From NCBI GenBank assembly GCA_024449915.1, contig JAMZAV010001053.1, positions 1-64,000 on the forward strand: 64,000 nt of DNA, given 5' to 3'. Made by a program: the position numbers and the translations under genes. Under the pieces are notes generated by a model. The model was not told the origin of the DNA and made no database searches. It saw only the letters and a program-made list of their open reading frames with translations. Below, one piece after another: positions 33,187-43,251 of this stretch. The first letter of the stretch is position 1; each line of letters begins with the position of its first letter. This DNA comes from Sweltsa coloradensis. Lineage: Eukaryota > Arthropoda > Insecta > Plecoptera > Chloroperlidae.

Positions 33187-33233
33187 TCGATTAAGGGCGC
33201 GTCAACGGTTAGGTCATATTGCACCGCCCGTGA
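33187..33233 (-). mobile_element. R/E-type tail remnant
   Basis: GGGCGCGTCAACGGTTAGG followed by CATATTGCACCGCCCGTGA, intermediate between the E and R versions of the shared tail. Family A starts immediately after. Confidence 0.5.
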
Positions 33234-33940
33234 TTTAGCGAGCGAAGCGAGCGTTTCCATTTGACTCTGCCGGAAAAATTAGTCACTGTTTTTTTTTTTT
33301 TTTTTTTTTTTTTTTGTATGTCTCGCCATAACGTTCGAACGGAGGCTCGGATCGAGTTGAAATTTTGACCATCCGCAAGCTTCGTTCTCGATTGAATGCC
33401 ATTAGTTTTGTGGCAAAATCGTTCAAAAAGTTAAAAAGTAACATTAAAGTTAATCGTAAGTTTTTTTTTAAACTAAACGGCGACAAAATCTGAGATAGCC
33501 AAATCATTTAGAATCTCCGTCCGGTCACGTATATGTTAATTTTATCTTGATCCGATAAGTAGTGTAGATGTAAATAACATAATAACAAAAGTAACGTTGC
33601 CATGGCAACGAAAAGACTCGCGAAGTTTCTAAAGCACTGCCACCTAGAAGTAATCAAAATACTTTCGAGGAAGCAGTCTATTATTTGTCAACAAAGAGTT
33701 TAAAATTAATAGTTTTCCCAATGAGTCAAGGTCCTCTAGATGGCGGTGGATTTTATCCACAAAGTAAAGGTTTACTTACACACGGGTTTACCCAAATACC
33801 TTGGCAATAATAAATAATATTGGAAACATGGCCCTGTGGACAGCGAACGTAGCAAAATTTAAAATTTAAAAAAATAAGCAATGTGGGTCTAGCTATAGCA
33901 CGTGCTCGCTTATCAACGCGTCCGACTGAGCGTTTCCTAG
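33234..33940 (+). mobile_element. Helitron-like family A, complete copy
   Basis: Reference copy, about 707 bases. 5' end TTTAGCGAGCGAAGCGAGCG, then a poly-T tract, an ACGTTCGAACGGAGGCTCGG block, the X-box palindrome in the middle, and a 3' end TATCAACGCGTCCGACTGAG with CGTTTCCTAG. GCGAGC at one end and GCTCGC near the other form short subterminal inverted repeats. The 3' hairpin plus CTAG and the absence of a target duplication favour Helitron/Helentron-type mobility. Confidence 0.65.
33596..33609. promoter_or_regulatory. Perfect RFX X-box palindrome (third copy)
   Basis: GTTGCCATGGCAAC, flanked by C and G so that 16 bases are palindromic, in the complete family A element. Confidence 0.5.
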
Positions 33941-34475
33941 TTGTAAGTTAATAAATAAAGTTTGCTATATTTGATTTTATGATTTTTCTTTCTAATTATT
34001 GTATGGCTGTATTTGGTACGGCGCGTCAACAGTTGGGACACTCATTTACACACATTTAACAACAATTTAACATTTAAGAGACTTGCACGATAAAATAATA
34101 AACTATTATCATAGAATTATTAAAAATATTTTATTTTTAAAGAATCATTTTGGGGGTGGCGATCGCCTCACCGCTCCCTGCATCCTCCACTGCCACAGGA
34201 TCGCCATACCGATGGGGGAATGACGGAGGCGGAGGAGGGACGGGGTCTGGGGCATAGCCCCAGCCGCAATCAAATCTTTTTGGGGTTAACGTTTTGTGGG
34301 AGGTATTAAAACTTATTTGAAAGTAAGAATGCCTATAACTTTAATTTAATACCTAAGCATTTTTGTTATAAAACTAATTTAAAAATGAGATGATGACAGA
34401 TAACGGTAGGTTAAGGTTTAGGAAAACTAAGTATAGATATATTTCTTATAACTTATTTGTATTTTAAAGCAATTA
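33941..34475. other. No gene; one GC-rich hairpin
   Basis: CTGGGGC (34247-34253) pairs with GCCCCAG (34257-34263) in a GC-rich block at 34140-34275 surrounded by AT-rich sequence. A short tail remnant of E type (GGCGCGTCAACAGTTGGG) lies near 34020. Confidence 0.45.
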
Positions 34476-35258
34476 TTGGATGAGCGTAGCGAGCGTAGCG
34501 AGCGAAGCGAAGATTCCATTTCACTACACTGGAGAAAAAAATCCGGAATGTTTTTTTTTCTTTTTTTTTTTTTGTATTTTTGTGTGTTTGTTAACACGAT
34601 TCCGGCTAAACCGATACTCCGATTGCGATGAAATTTTATGGAGGCCTTCGAAATCTCTGAACTTAGAACTGCCACGTTTTTGAGCGCAATCAGGAAAATT
34701 TTTCTTATAAAAAACGCAATTTTACGATTTTTTTCGATTTTTAAAAAAATTCTTCGATTTATAACACTTACATGCTTTATCCGATTGTAATGATTTTTTA
34801 TTAGAACCTTAATTTTATGAATTAAGATATTCGTGTGAAATTTGAGCTTAATCAAAACATTATTTCTCATGAAAATCGAAATTTTACGGGTTTTTTTCTT
34901 TTTTAAAACAATTCTTTGACATATAACACCTACATGCTTTATCCTATTGTAATGATTTTTTTATAGAACCTTTATTTCATGAATTAATATACTTGTGTAA
35001 AATTTGAGCGCAATTGAATAATTATTTGTTATGAAAATTGCAATTTTACGATTTTTTTCTTTTTTAAAATTACTTAAAAATTATGATTTATTAAAAAAAT
35101 TAAGTTTATTTTTATTTTAATTTAATTTAATTTTAAAAAAATCTTCGAATAAGTAATGATTTTTTCACAGAACAACAGAAAATCCGCGTAACTCAATGCA
35201 GCTCAATGCACCAATTACGCTCATCCAACAACGCGGCGGGACTTAAGCGTTTTCCTAG
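34476..35258 (+). mobile_element. Helitron-like family B, complete copy
   Basis: 783 bases from TTGGATGAGCGTAGCGAGCG to AACGCGGCGGGACTTAAGCG and TTTTCCTAG. The middle is a tandem array with a period near 161 bases (ACATGCTTTATCC at 34767 and 34928; AAATTTGAGC at 34838 and 34999). GGATGAGC and GCTCATCC lie near opposite ends. Lysine-rich frames over the A/T tracts are not genes. Confidence 0.65.
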
Positions 35259-35340
35259 TTTTAAGTGAATTTTCAAGAACGCCAAGCCTTATGGGGGGGC
35301 CAAGGCCTCCTGCACCCCACCTTCTGCGCACGCTTTTTTT

Positions 35341-36070
35341 AGATTAAGGACGCGTCAACCGTTAGGTCATGGCACCACTGTAGCCTAGGGGATATGGGAA
35401 GGAAGGAGTTCATGCAGGTCAGAATTGCCACTGGTAGGGGGAGGAAATGGGGGTTCTCACGTCGTGATTGTCATCGTCGTCGGCAAGGTCGTCAAGGAAA
35501 GAGGGAGGTGTCCTTGACGACGATTGCCGAAGCTCGCGTCTAGTTTCGTGGATTGATTGAATTGATTGAATATTGCTTAACGTCTCATATTTATGCACTT
35601 TGGCTAATCGAGACGATGAGTGGTGATAGATGAGGATGAAGTATGAACAGAAGGGAGGAGGGGAAACCCGGTACCGGCACGTAGCCAACTCCTTTCGAAA
35701 AGTACCCAGGGGACCAACGGCTTAACGTCCCATCCGACAGGACGGTGTAACTTTGAAAGTCATATAGGTTCCTCCGCTAACCCAGACTGCCAAGCAGACG
35801 TCAAGGAGAACGAAGCCTTTACACTAGCTTTTGAACCCTCCATATGCTCTAACCAGCGGTATACGTGAGTTTCAGGGTAAAGTGGTCACCCACTCTACCC
35901 ATGACCACGCCCGATTCTGCTTAACTTCGGTGTTCGAGTGGGAACCGGTTAAACGAGCTCGGCTAAACCGCTGGCTTAGTTTCGGGGAGTTAAATACTCC
36001 GCTCTTACTATCTGTTACTTTTACCCTTGAATCGTCTTTTACGATTAGCAGAGCCATGCTCTGGGAAAAT
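35341..36070 (-). mobile_element. E SINE interrupted by a 5S-derived SINE
   Basis: E sequence runs to TCTAGTTTCG (35542-35551) and resumes with TAGTTTCGGGGAG at 35976. The repeated TAGTTTCG is the likely 8-base target duplication of the inserted SINE. Confidence 0.7.
35555..35972 (-). mobile_element. 5S rRNA-derived SINE, second copy
   Basis: Minus strand starts with the 5S-like head; the reversed ACCACGCCCGATTCTGCTTA and TTCGGTGTTCGAGTGGG match the 5S internal promoter region, here slightly better than in the first copy. The body includes GATGAGTGGTGATAGATGAG reversed, and the tail is (AATC)n-like. It is flanked by TAGTTTCG on both sides. Confidence 0.75.
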
Positions 36071-36093
36071 TCGACCATTAAAGGAAAAAGTCG

Positions 36094-36440
36094 CCTTGAG
36101 AAACTAGGGCGCTTCAACCGGTTAGGTCTTATTGCACTTGCACCGCATGACATAATGAAATTTGATGAGATGATTTAATGGTGTGTTTGATGATTATATT
36201 GTTTTCAAATAAGTGTATAAATAACAAAATAAAATTATGATGATTGTAATAGCAAAACAAAAGTTATTTATTTAAATGAAAATAAATAAATTAATTAAAT
36301 GTGTATGATGTAAAATAAATATTGTTAAAAAGATGACTTTGGTTTAAGATATTTAGAAAGTTTGTCGCTGTTATCATATGAAAGAAGTTCTTCATATGAT
36401 TGGGAGAGATCAAATTGCGTGCGCAAGGCATCATATTATT
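36094..36440 (-). mobile_element. R LINE 3' tail with coding end
   Basis: Runs from TTGAGAAACTAGGGCGCTTC to ATTGCGTGCGCAAGGCATCA, reaching the last codons of the R protein. Confidence 0.7.
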
Positions 36441-36544
36441 TTACTACATTCATCTGACCTTTGTTTTACATAAAATCACTAACTATTTTTATGTACAACC
36501 GTTAGGTCATAATGCGCCACCCTAGGGTTGGAAACATGTTTTTT

Positions 36545-36905
36545 TTTGGTTTATTTGGATTTCAACCGTTAGGTCATAATGCACCACTCTAGCCTAAGGG
36601 GGGTGAGGGGAGGAGGAGCCTATGCTGGTCAGAACCAGCCACGGGTAAAGGGAGGAGGGTGTTTCTCACGTCGCGGTCGTCATCGTCTTTGTCATCGTTC
36701 GTTGTGTCATTGTCGTCGTCGCCGGGGGGTCGTCGAGGGAAGGGGGCAAGGTCCCCGACGACGATTGCCAGAGCTCGCCTCTAGTTCGGGGAATAACATT
36801 CTCCGCTCTACTAGCTGATGTTTGCGAGGTGGACTTTTTCTCTTGAATCGCCTTTTTACGATTAGCAGAGCCATGCTCTGGGCCTATTCTACCCCAGGCC
36901 CAGAC
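36545..36905 (-). mobile_element. E SINE, full length
   Basis: Close sequence match to the copy at 37098; the pair may come from one local duplication. Head ends CCCCAGGCCCAGAC. Confidence 0.8.
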
Positions 36906-36979
36906 AAGGGTGGGGGAGGAAGGGCCCATTCAGGTCAGAACCAGATATAAGGAGTGGGGGGGATACGAACGGGAGGTAA

Positions 36980-37075
36980 GATTAAACAATAGTTTACATC
37001 TTAATCCCGTTGGAATGGTTGCCAAGGGTGTGTTATCAAAGTGTCTGACAAATTTGGTATTAAAAACATTTTCAC
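36980..37075 (-). mobile_element. R LINE internal fragment
   Basis: TTTACATCTTAATCCCGTTG to ATTAAAAACATTTTC matches 60365-60440 of the main R copy, the segment just after the RT domain. Confidence 0.6.
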
Positions 37076-37097
37076 AATCGTCGTTGTCGAGGATTTT

Positions 37098-37468
37098 GGT
37101 TTATTTGGATAAAGACGCGTCAACCGTTAGGTCATAATGCACAACTCTAGCCTAAGGGGGGTGGGGGGAGGAGGAGCTCATGCTGGTCAGAACCAGCCAC
37201 GGGTAAGGGGAGGAAGGGTGTTTCTCACGTCGCGGTCGTCATCGTCTTTGTCATCGTTCGTTGTGTCATTGTCGACGTCGCCGGGGGGTCGTCGAGGGAA
37301 GGGGGCAAGGTCCCCGACGACGATTGCCAGAGCTCGCCTCTAGTTTCGGGGTGTAAGATACTCCACTCTTACTAGCTGATATTTGCGAGGTGGACTTTTT
37401 CTCTTGAATCGCCTTTTACGATTAGCAGAGCCATGCTCTGGGCCTATTCTACCCCGGGCCCAGACGGG
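37098..37468 (-). mobile_element. E SINE, full length
   Basis: All four stem-loops are present. The reversed tail is GTTTATTTGGATAAAGACGC. Confidence 0.8.
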
Positions 37469-37600
37469 GGCGTTGTCGAGGAGGACGTCAAGTGGAGGAC
37501 TTATGACGACGACCGCCAGAGCTCGCCTCTTGATTCAGGGAGTGAAATACTACCCTTCATACTAGCTGAATTTTGCGAGATGAGCTCTGGGCCGATTCTA
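37469..37600 (-). mobile_element. E SINE, 5' half
   Basis: Directly continuous with the previous copy: a second, truncated E (GTCGTCGAG-like to GAGATGAGCTCTGGGCC) joined end to end. Confidence 0.6.
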
Positions 37601-37659
37601 GTCTAGCGAAAGTCCCAGCAAATCACCAGACGAACGAAAGTGATTGATTTTTGTTTTTT

Positions 37660-37930
37660 TAACAAAGGTTGCGTCAATCGTTAGGTCATAATGCACCACT
37701 CTTGCCTCGGTGATATGGGTAGAAGGGGCTAATGCTGGACAGAACCAGTCACGGGCAAGGGGAGGGCTAAGGTATTTTTTTTCTAGTCGCCGGCCGGAGC
37801 TCGCCTTTAGTGTCGGGGAGTAATATCCTCCACTGATAAATAGGGCTAGCTTATGTTTGCGAGATAGCCTTGCCTCTTGTCTCGCCTTGTACGATCGACA
37901 CAGAAATACCCAGGGTCAAATACTTCCCCG
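37660..37930 (-). mobile_element. E SINE with internal deletion
   Basis: The CACGTCG/GTCATCGTC middle is missing; the CATGCTGGTC hairpin is mutated (GCTGGACAGAACCAG). Confidence 0.6.
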
Positions 37931-38508
37931 GGCCTAGCCCACATGCCTTGGTTCCCAGGGTCTAGGTGGATTATCCTGGCTAATATTTATCTTGAGGCTT
38001 CCAGTTTAATATAACACTCTTGATTCTCCCGGGTTTATCTGCGTCTTCAAAGTATTAAAATAATATTCTCTGCCTTGTCCTGATCGAATATCACTTGAAA
38101 TGTCAAACTGAAGTACACAACAATCACCCTTGGTTAGAAACCTTGGTTAGAAACCAAACAAAAATGATGCACAGCCATCTGAGCACTTTGTCTTGAAAGA
38201 TATGTCGATAATATCAAAGAGGTTAGAACTAAGATAATCGCATAGGCCGTGACAAGAACGAGACCAAGGTTCATAAAATGTAATTTAATTTTAATTTACT
38301 TGTATTAATGTTTTTGCTGAAATATGGATTCCGTCGTTGCCGTTATTATAGTCTTTTATTAAATAAATTATTTTTAAAATCCAACACGACGATCGTATTT
38401 TAAAAAATTCCATATTTTTGTAACAGTGTAGCTGTAATGTTATATCTTTATTGAACTAAATAATTATTTCAAATTTGTAACATCTATAAATATTGCCGAC
38501 AAACGATA
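37931..38508. other. No recognised feature
   Basis: Mixed sequence without repeat matches. The duplicated CCTTGGTTAGAAACC near 38129 is a short local repeat. Confidence 0.35.
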
Positions 38509-38630
38509 AGGGCGCTGGTCCGAAGCGTATGACTACGAGGACGTGGGTTCGAAGCCCGCATTAGGCTTAGCTTTTATGTAATCGTACTTCATCGTCATCT
38601 TTCTCACTACTCATCACATCAATGGTACCC
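38509..38630 (+). mobile_element. tRNA-derived SINE fragment (J)
   Basis: GGGCGCTGGTCCGAAGCGTA, then GTGGGTTCGAAGCCCGC (B box with a pairing T arm), then CTTCATCGTCATCTTTCTCA, the body block shared with the 5S-derived SINE. Confidence 0.5.
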
Positions 38631-38643
38631 CAAGCTTCAATTA

Positions 38644-38895
38644 AACGACGGGAGAAACAATTGGGCGCTTCAACCGGTTTGGTCATATTGCTCCGTCTGA
38701 GATATTTTTAATTACTTTATTGAATATAATGTCGACAAATTGTTTAGTATGTATTTGAAAATGAAATAATATAGTGTTGATTGTGATACCTGATTAAAAA
38801 GGAGAAATTATTTTTTGAAGAAAAGCGATTCAAGCTTGGTTAAACAAAAATCTACGAAAGAGACATTTATAAAGTTTGTCGTAGTAATATTATTA
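38644..38895 (-). mobile_element. R LINE 3' tail
   Basis: Terminus ACGACGGGAGAAACAATTGG; the shared tail AACCGGTTTGGTCATATTGC is clear; it ends near AAAGTTTGTCGTAG. Confidence 0.6.
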
Positions 38896-39074
38896 TTTTG
38901 ATACATATTATTATAGATAGCCCCAGCTCCCGCTCCCAGCTACTCCTATTTTTGCTTGCTATGAACAAACTTTTTAAATTGGAATAATTAGGAAGGCCTT
39001 CATATAAGTTGTTATTATATGAATGGCTAGTTTTTCGGCAGATATAATTAAATGTAGGCTTATTTAATTTATAA

Positions 39075-39275
39075 AGTTTATTTGGATTAAGTGCGCGTAA
39101 ACCGTTAGGTCATATTGCGCCTCCTGCGATAATGTACTTTATTATATGATATATGTTTTTAAAAGAGAGGAACGTAAAGGGTGGCCGCGGGGATACGCGG
39201 GGTTGTCCAGGCTGTGCTAATCAGAACCTGCCACAAGCAAGGGGAGGGCTGAGGGGTAGGGCCAAAGGCAAAGGT
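39075..39275 (-). mobile_element. E SINE, long subfamily, 3' part
   Basis: Tail GTGCGCGTAAACCGTTAGGT, then CATATTGCGCCTCCTGCGAT as in the copies at 5121 and 42187, cut before the GC-rich insert. Confidence 0.6.
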
Positions 39276-39287
39276 CCGGGTTTTGGT

Positions 39288-39642
39288 TCAATTTGATTAA
39301 GGCGCATCAACCGTCAGGCCACTCTAGCCTAGGGGATATGAGGTAGTGGGCTCCATGCTGGTCAGAACTAGCCACGGGTAAGGGGAGGAAGGGGGGTTTC
39401 TCATGTCGTGGTCGTCATCGTCTTTGTCATCGTTCGTTGTGTCATTGTCATTGTCGTCGGGGAGGTCGTCAAGGGAAGGTAAGGTGTCACCGACGACAAT
39501 TGCCAGAGCTCGCCTTTAGTCTCGGTGAGTAATGTACTGTACTTATCAGCTGATGTTTGCGAGGTGGACTATTCTCTTGAATCGCCTTGTACGTCTAGCA
39601 GAGCCAGGTTCTGGTCAAAATTCTATCCCGTGTCCAGACAAG
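39288..39642 (-). mobile_element. E SINE, full length, diverged
   Basis: The tail lost its GTCATAATGC block (CAACCGTCAGGCCACTCTAG). Confidence 0.7.
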
Positions 39643-39782
39643 GAGACATGGAATCGCGCGTACAACATATAAGGTCTTAAAACATTACTTTAGTTTTATT
39701 TGAGCATGTTTGGATAAAGAGCGCCTAGACGGGGTATTTTAACTTCAATGTGTCTGAAAAGGTGTACGGATTTCGGATCTCA

Positions 39783-39868
39783 AGTTCGACGACGACGTGA
39801 GAAACTAGGGCGGTTCAACCGGTAAGGTCATATTGCGCCGCCTGTGATATTAAAAGTTAATGAGATGA
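39783..39868 (-). mobile_element. R LINE terminus, short
   Basis: ACGACGACGTGAGAAACTAG to TTAATGAGATGAGTTGATAG, then an E copy follows. Confidence 0.6.
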
Positions 39869-39888
39869 GTTGATAGAGTTTTAGTTTA

Positions 39889-40253
39889 TTTGTGTTAAGG
39901 ACGAGTCAACCGTTAGGTCATAATACACCACTCTAGTCTAGGGGATATGGGGAGGAGGGGCCAATGCTGGTCAGAACTAGCCACGGGAAAGGGGAGGAAG
40001 GGAGATTTCTCACGTCACGGTTGTAATTGTCGTTGTCATCGTTCGTTGTGTCATTGTCAACGACGTTAGGGAGGTCGTCAAGGGTAGGGGAATGTCCCCG
40101 ATGACGATTGCCAGAGCTCGCCTCTAGTTTCAGGGAGTAATTTACTCCCCTCTTACTAGCTGATGTTTGCGAGATGGACTTTTTCTCTTGAATCGCCTTG
40201 TACGATTAGCAGAGTCGTGCTCTGGGTCAATTCTACCCCGGGCCCAGACGGGG
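39889..40253 (-). mobile_element. E SINE, full length
   Basis: Intact head GGGCCCAGACGGGGG and the GGGAGTAATTTACTCCC stem. Confidence 0.8.
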
Positions 40254-40301
40254 GAGTTAGTTACATGTTTAATTTTTTATTGTGTTCTATTTTCTATGCT
40301 A

Positions 40302-41079
40302 CTAGGAAAACGCTTAAGTCCCGCCGCGTTGTTGGATGAGCGTAATTGGTGCATTGAGCTGCCATGTGTTATGCGGATTTACTGTTGTTCTGTGAAAAAT
40401 CATTACTAAGTCGAAGAATTTTTTTAAATTAAATTAAATTAAAATTAAAAATAAACTTTATTATTTTTATTAATCGTAATTTAAAAAATGAATAAAATCG
40501 TAAAATTGCGATTTTTATGAAAAAAAAAATTTCGATTGCGCTCAAGTTTTACACGAATATATTTATTCATAAAATAAAGGATATGTGAAAATATCATAAC
40601 AATAGAACAGAGCATGTAGGTGTCATTAGTCAAAGAATTGTTTAAAAAAAGAAAAAAACTGTAAAATTTAGATTTTCACGAGAAATAATTTTTCGATTGC
40701 GTTCAAATCTCACATGGATATATAAATTCAAAAAATTAAGGTTCTGTGAAAAAATCATTTTAATCGAACAAAGCATGTAGGTGTTATAAGTCGAAGAATT
40801 TTTTTAAAAATCAAAAAATAGTAAAATTGAGTTTTTTATGAGAAAAAATTTCCCGATTGCGCTAAAAAACGTGGCAGTTCTAAGTTCAGAAATTTCGAAG
40901 GCCTCCATAAAATTTCATGACAATCGGAGTTTTGGTTTAGCCGGAATCGTGTTAACAGACAGACAAAGATCCAAAAAAAAGAAAAAAAAACAAAACATTC
41001 CGGATTTTTTTCTCCAGTGTAGTGAAATGTAATCTTCGCTTCGCTCGCTTCGCTCGCTACGCTCGCTACGCTCATCCAA
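40302..41079 (-). mobile_element. Helitron-like family B, complete, inverted
   Basis: 778 bases with the same two ends and the same 160-base internal tandem units as the copy at 34476. Its 5' end has the longest TAGCGAGCGAAGCGAGCG-type array. Confidence 0.65.
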
Positions 41080-41213
41080 AAATGTTAGAAATGATAGTTA
41101 GTTAGTAATATGTATTTGAAAACAAATTCAATTTTTCGTCCACGATAATTGTTGTTATTATGCACCACTTACGCAAAGTTTTTACAAGTTTTTTAAACAA
41201 TGATTATAATTTT

Positions 41214-41335
41214 GGTTTATTTGGATTAAGGACGCGTCAACCGTTAGGTCTTAATGCATTAATCTAGCCTAGGGAATATGGGGAGGAGGGCCCATGCTGG
41301 TCAGAACCAGCCGCGGGTAAGGGGTGGAAGGCAGT
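41214..41335 (-). mobile_element. E SINE, 3' third
   Basis: Ends after CAGCCGCGGGTAAGGGG; 41340-41440 resembles R tail text (AGTAATAGTAAAGAAAAGTT). Confidence 0.55.
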
Positions 41336-41465
41336 GATGGTGATGATAGTAATAGTAAAGAAAAGTTATTTATTTAAATTCAAAATTAAATATATTTGAT
41401 GTGAATAAAATTGTATAAGTTGTCTAAAAAAATTTGTTGGTGGGCGAGTGAACCGTTTGATCATG

Positions 41466-41540
41466 TGCACGACTGCCAGAGCTCGCCTCTAGTTTGGGGC
41501 AGCAAAAAACTCCCTCTTTTATAGCCCTGGCCCAGACTAT
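41466..41540 (-). mobile_element. E SINE fragment
   Basis: CGACTGCCAGAGCTCGCCTC to CTGGCCCAGACT with the middle of the head deleted. Confidence 0.5.
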
Positions 41541-41544
41541 GGTT

Positions 41545-41745
41545 ATTTGGAAAAGGGCGCATCAACAGTTGGGTCATAATGCGTATCTTTAGTCATGAAA
41601 ATTTGTGGGAAAAATCCCAGTCTTGGAAGAAAAGAGGAGGGGTTCTCACGTTGGGGTCGTCATCGTTTTGGACATCTGTCGTATTTTAGTGGTCGTCATC
41701 GTCGTCGGGATGATCGTCAAGGGAAGGGGGAGAGGTCCCCGAAGA
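41545..41745 (-). mobile_element. E SINE, 3' half, diverged
   Basis: Tail GGGCGCATCAACAGTTGGGT; ends at GAGAGGTCCCCGAAG. Confidence 0.55.
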
Positions 41746-41804
41746 GAGGCAGGAGGACAGTATTTGGCAATGTGGGCAACAAACATTTTATTTATGTTTT
41801 ATTT

Positions 41805-42157
41805 TTTTTGGATTAATGACGCTTCAACCGTAAGGTCATAATGCACCACTCTAGCCTTAAAGGGCGGGGAAGAGGGGCCCATGCTGGTCAGAACCAGCCT
41901 CGGGTAAGGGAAGGAAGGGGGATTTCTCACGTCGCGGTCGTCATAGTCTTTTTCATCGTTCGTTGTGTCATTGTCATCGTCGCCGGGGGGTCGTCAAGGG
42001 AAGGGGGCAAGGTCCCCGACGACGATTGTCAGAGCTCGCCTTTATTTCAGGGAGTAAAATACTACCCTTCGTACTAGCTGATGTTTGCGAGGTGCACTTT
42101 TTTTCTTGAATCGCCTTTTACGATAAGCAGAGCCATGCTCTGGGCCGATTCTACCCC
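41805..42157 (-). mobile_element. E SINE, full length
   Basis: Complete to GCCGATTCTACCCCGG. Confidence 0.75.
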
Positions 42158-42186
42158 GGATGTTTTTTATGTTTGATTTTTATTAG

Positions 42187-42625
42187 GTTTAAGGGCGCGT
42201 CAACCGTTAGGTCATATTGCGCCTCCTGTGATAATGTAGTTTATTTGTTAGTTTATAACTATATATTTTCCAAAGGGGAGGAACGTATGGGGTGACGTGA
42301 GGAGACGCGGGTGGACAGGCTTGTGATGGTCAGAACCAGCTACAAGTAAGAGGAGGGCATGGGAGTAGGTGGCCGGGGGCAAGGGGCCGGGGCGGGATCA
42401 TGGCCGGGGTCGGGTCGGGTGGGTCGTGGTCTGTGGCGAAATCTGGCCGGGCTCAGGCAAAGGACAGAGGGAAAGGGAGGGCAGGGGTTGGTGGTTCCCT
42501 CACGTCGTTGTCGCCTTCGTCTGTGTCATCTTCCGTGTTGTCATTGTCGTCGTCGGGGAGGTTGTCAATGGGAAGGGAATGTTGCCCGACGACGACCGCT
42601 AGAGCTCGCCTCTAAATTCGGGGAA
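42187..42625 (-). mobile_element. E SINE, long subfamily
   Basis: Carries the same GC-rich insert (GGGGCCGGGGCGGGATCATG and GGTCGTGGTCTGTGGCGAAA) as the plus copy at 5121, proving that the insert is a subfamily feature. The head is cut after AATTCGGGGAACA. Confidence 0.7.
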
Positions 42626-42659
42626 CATTTTTTAAGTTGTTTTAAAACATTTTTTTGTT

Positions 42660-42785
42660 CAACGGCGAGTCAATCGTAAGGTCATAATGCGCCACTTTAG
42701 CCTAGGGGTTGCAGGGAGGATAGTCCCATGCTGGTCAGAACCCGCCACGCGAAGGGGGTAATAAGGGGAACCCTCACGTCGTGGT
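42660..42785 (-). mobile_element. E SINE, 3' third
   Basis: First of two near-identical truncated copies in tandem (TAGCCTAGGGGTTGCAGGGA in both). Confidence 0.6.
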
Positions 42786-42799
42786 CGTTTGGATTTATT

Positions 42800-42920
42800 T
42801 TGTTCAAGGGCACGTCAACCGTTTGATCATATTGCACCACTGTAGCCTAGGGGTTGCAGGGAGGAAAGTCCCATGCTGGTCAGAACCAGCCACGGGTAGG
42901 GGGTGGAAATAAGGAGGGAT
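42800..42920 (-). mobile_element. E tail fused to module M (copy 3)
   Basis: Second of the tandem pair; it passes into module M at 42930 at the junction used by the other two M-E fusions. Confidence 0.6.
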
Positions 42921-42934
42921 AAAGTTCGGCTTTA

Positions 42935-43246
42935 GCTTCACTGGGTTATCTTAGTCCTTCTAATCGAGAACATGTTGAGAGGACAGACCCGAGCTGGACA
43001 TATCGAGCCACAGTGGTGGAAGTCCATGTATGGTTTGCTGAATGCGTCTTTGGTCGGCAGATGAAAAACCAACTAGCCAAGACGACAGAACCGAAAAAAA
43101 TCAAGGATATTACTTATCTCAAAGAAAGAACAGACGTGCTACAAACCATTTCCATACTAAGACAGAACTTCTTCGTAATGTTTCATCGACAATTTTGGTT
43201 CATATGCTTCATGAATAACAACACGAATTGTAATTATTTCGAGTAA
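42935..43246 (+). pseudogene. Module M, copy 3: conserved unknown ORF fragment
   Basis: ATG at 42971 starts MLRGQTRAGHIEPQWWKS; a frame change follows and the later part (ILRQNFFVMFHRQFWFI) matches copy 1 (LRQNFFVMFHEQFWFI). The conservation of both ends across copies that lie on opposite strands 38 kb apart shows one ancestral coding-like module of at least 100 codons. Identity unknown. Confidence 0.4.
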
Positions 43247-43251
43247 AATGG

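Noticed and set aside
36579..37343. Similar open frames beginning MHHSSLRG with GGAHAGQNQPRVRGG in many places, as a protein family
   Set aside because: They are antisense readings of the E SINE. Frames differ between copies, length varies, and the similarity is that of the DNA repeat.
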